64,000 bases of DNA from Burkholderiales bacterium (GTDB lineage: Bacteria > Pseudomonadota > Gammaproteobacteria > Burkholderiales > Burkholderiaceae_C): contig JAGWTH010000006.1 in assembly GCA_028868995.1 (NCBI GenBank), forward strand, positions 1 to 64,000. Reading direction: 5' to 3'. The notes under the pieces are model-generated. The model searched no databases. It was not told the origin of the DNA and worked only from the letters and a program-made list of their open reading frames with translations. Below are positions 63,993 through 64,000 of this stretch, one piece after another. The position numbers and the translations under genes were made by a program. Position 1 is the first letter of the stretch. Each line of letters opens with the position of its first letter.

Positions 63993-64000
63993 ATGCACGG
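63993..64000 (+). CDS. Possible start of a truncated rightward gene
   Basis: ATGCACGG begins at 63993, with GGGAG at 63983-63987 as a plausible ribosome-binding site 5 bases upstream. Only the first codons are inside the window, so the product cannot be identified. It would be divergent from the phosphoesterase-kinase operon and share the palindrome at 63940-63953. Confidence 0.3.

Overview
The window is one continuous piece of core chromosome from a very GC-rich betaproteobacterium of the order Burkholderiales. Comamonadaceae (a Ramlibacter- or Variovorax-like bacterium) is the most likely family. This is inferred from the tuf-rpsJ-S10 arrangement, the dat/DUF493/lipB/lipA cluster, an incomplete PTS (IIA-Man, HPr, EI) without sugar permeases, an atp operon headed by a subunit I gene, the gatCAB genes diverging from mreBCD-mrdA, and a GC-rich dispersed palindrome between lipA and lipB. 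Genus cannot be fixed from sequence reading alone. Coding density is very high. No stretch over 300 bases lacks a gene, and I see no rRNA, tRNA, CRISPR, prophage, integrase or insertion sequence.

Layout. 1-6.7 kb: tuf, rpsJ, then a terminator and a strong promoter, then rplC to rpsQ, closed by a terminator; the spc operon does not follow. 6.7-13.1 kb: peroxiredoxin, GNAT acetyltransferase, cytochrome b561 divergent from a c'-type cytochrome, a TlpA-like thioredoxin with an FNR-like upstream site, an alpha/beta hydrolase coupled to a CaiB/BaiF CoA-transferase, and an MFS transporter. 13.1-15.6 kb: IIA-Man, HPr and EI with overlapping ends. 15.6-19.9 kb, leftward: EamA transporter, lipA, lipB, DUF493, dat and a CopD-like membrane protein. 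20.0-27.2 kb: complete atpIBEFHAGDC operon. 27.2-34.6 kb: YCII protein with an ECF sigma factor, a LivK-like binding protein, a leftward lemA-TPM-TPM cluster, a Rossmann protein, a SnoaL-like protein and a YheT hydrolase.

34.6-39.4 kb, leftward: the rod-shape cluster mreB-mreC-mreD-mrdA. 39.5-42.8 kb: gatC-gatA-gatB. 42.8-50.8 kb: DUF4124 protein, pyrE and xth with overlapping divergent start codons, a MarR regulator and a ClC channel sharing one palindromic operator, outer-membrane phospholipase A, a small secreted protein and a Rep/UvrD helicase. 50.9-57.0 kb: AEC transporter, two membrane proteins, an acyl-CoA carboxylase subunit with an N-terminal biotinyl domain, an L-asparaginase II family protein and arginase. 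57.0-64.0 kb: a large hybrid histidine kinase with receiver and Hpt domains, then leftward a metallophosphoesterase, a Ser/Thr kinase fused to a universal-stress domain, an enoyl-CoA hydratase and a HAD phosphatase. A new rightward gene may begin in the last bases.

The window is mostly housekeeping: translation, ATP synthesis, lipoylation, cell-wall elongation and Gln-tRNA amidation, with small regulatory modules between. The least ordinary items are the Ser/Thr kinase-Usp fusion coupled to a phosphoesterase, the shared CATG start of pyrE and xth, the exact MarR palindrome over both divergent -10 regions, the rearranged biotinyl-carboxyltransferase, and the FNR-like site ahead of the TlpA gene. 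I did not find a clearly novel multi-gene defence or biosynthetic system.
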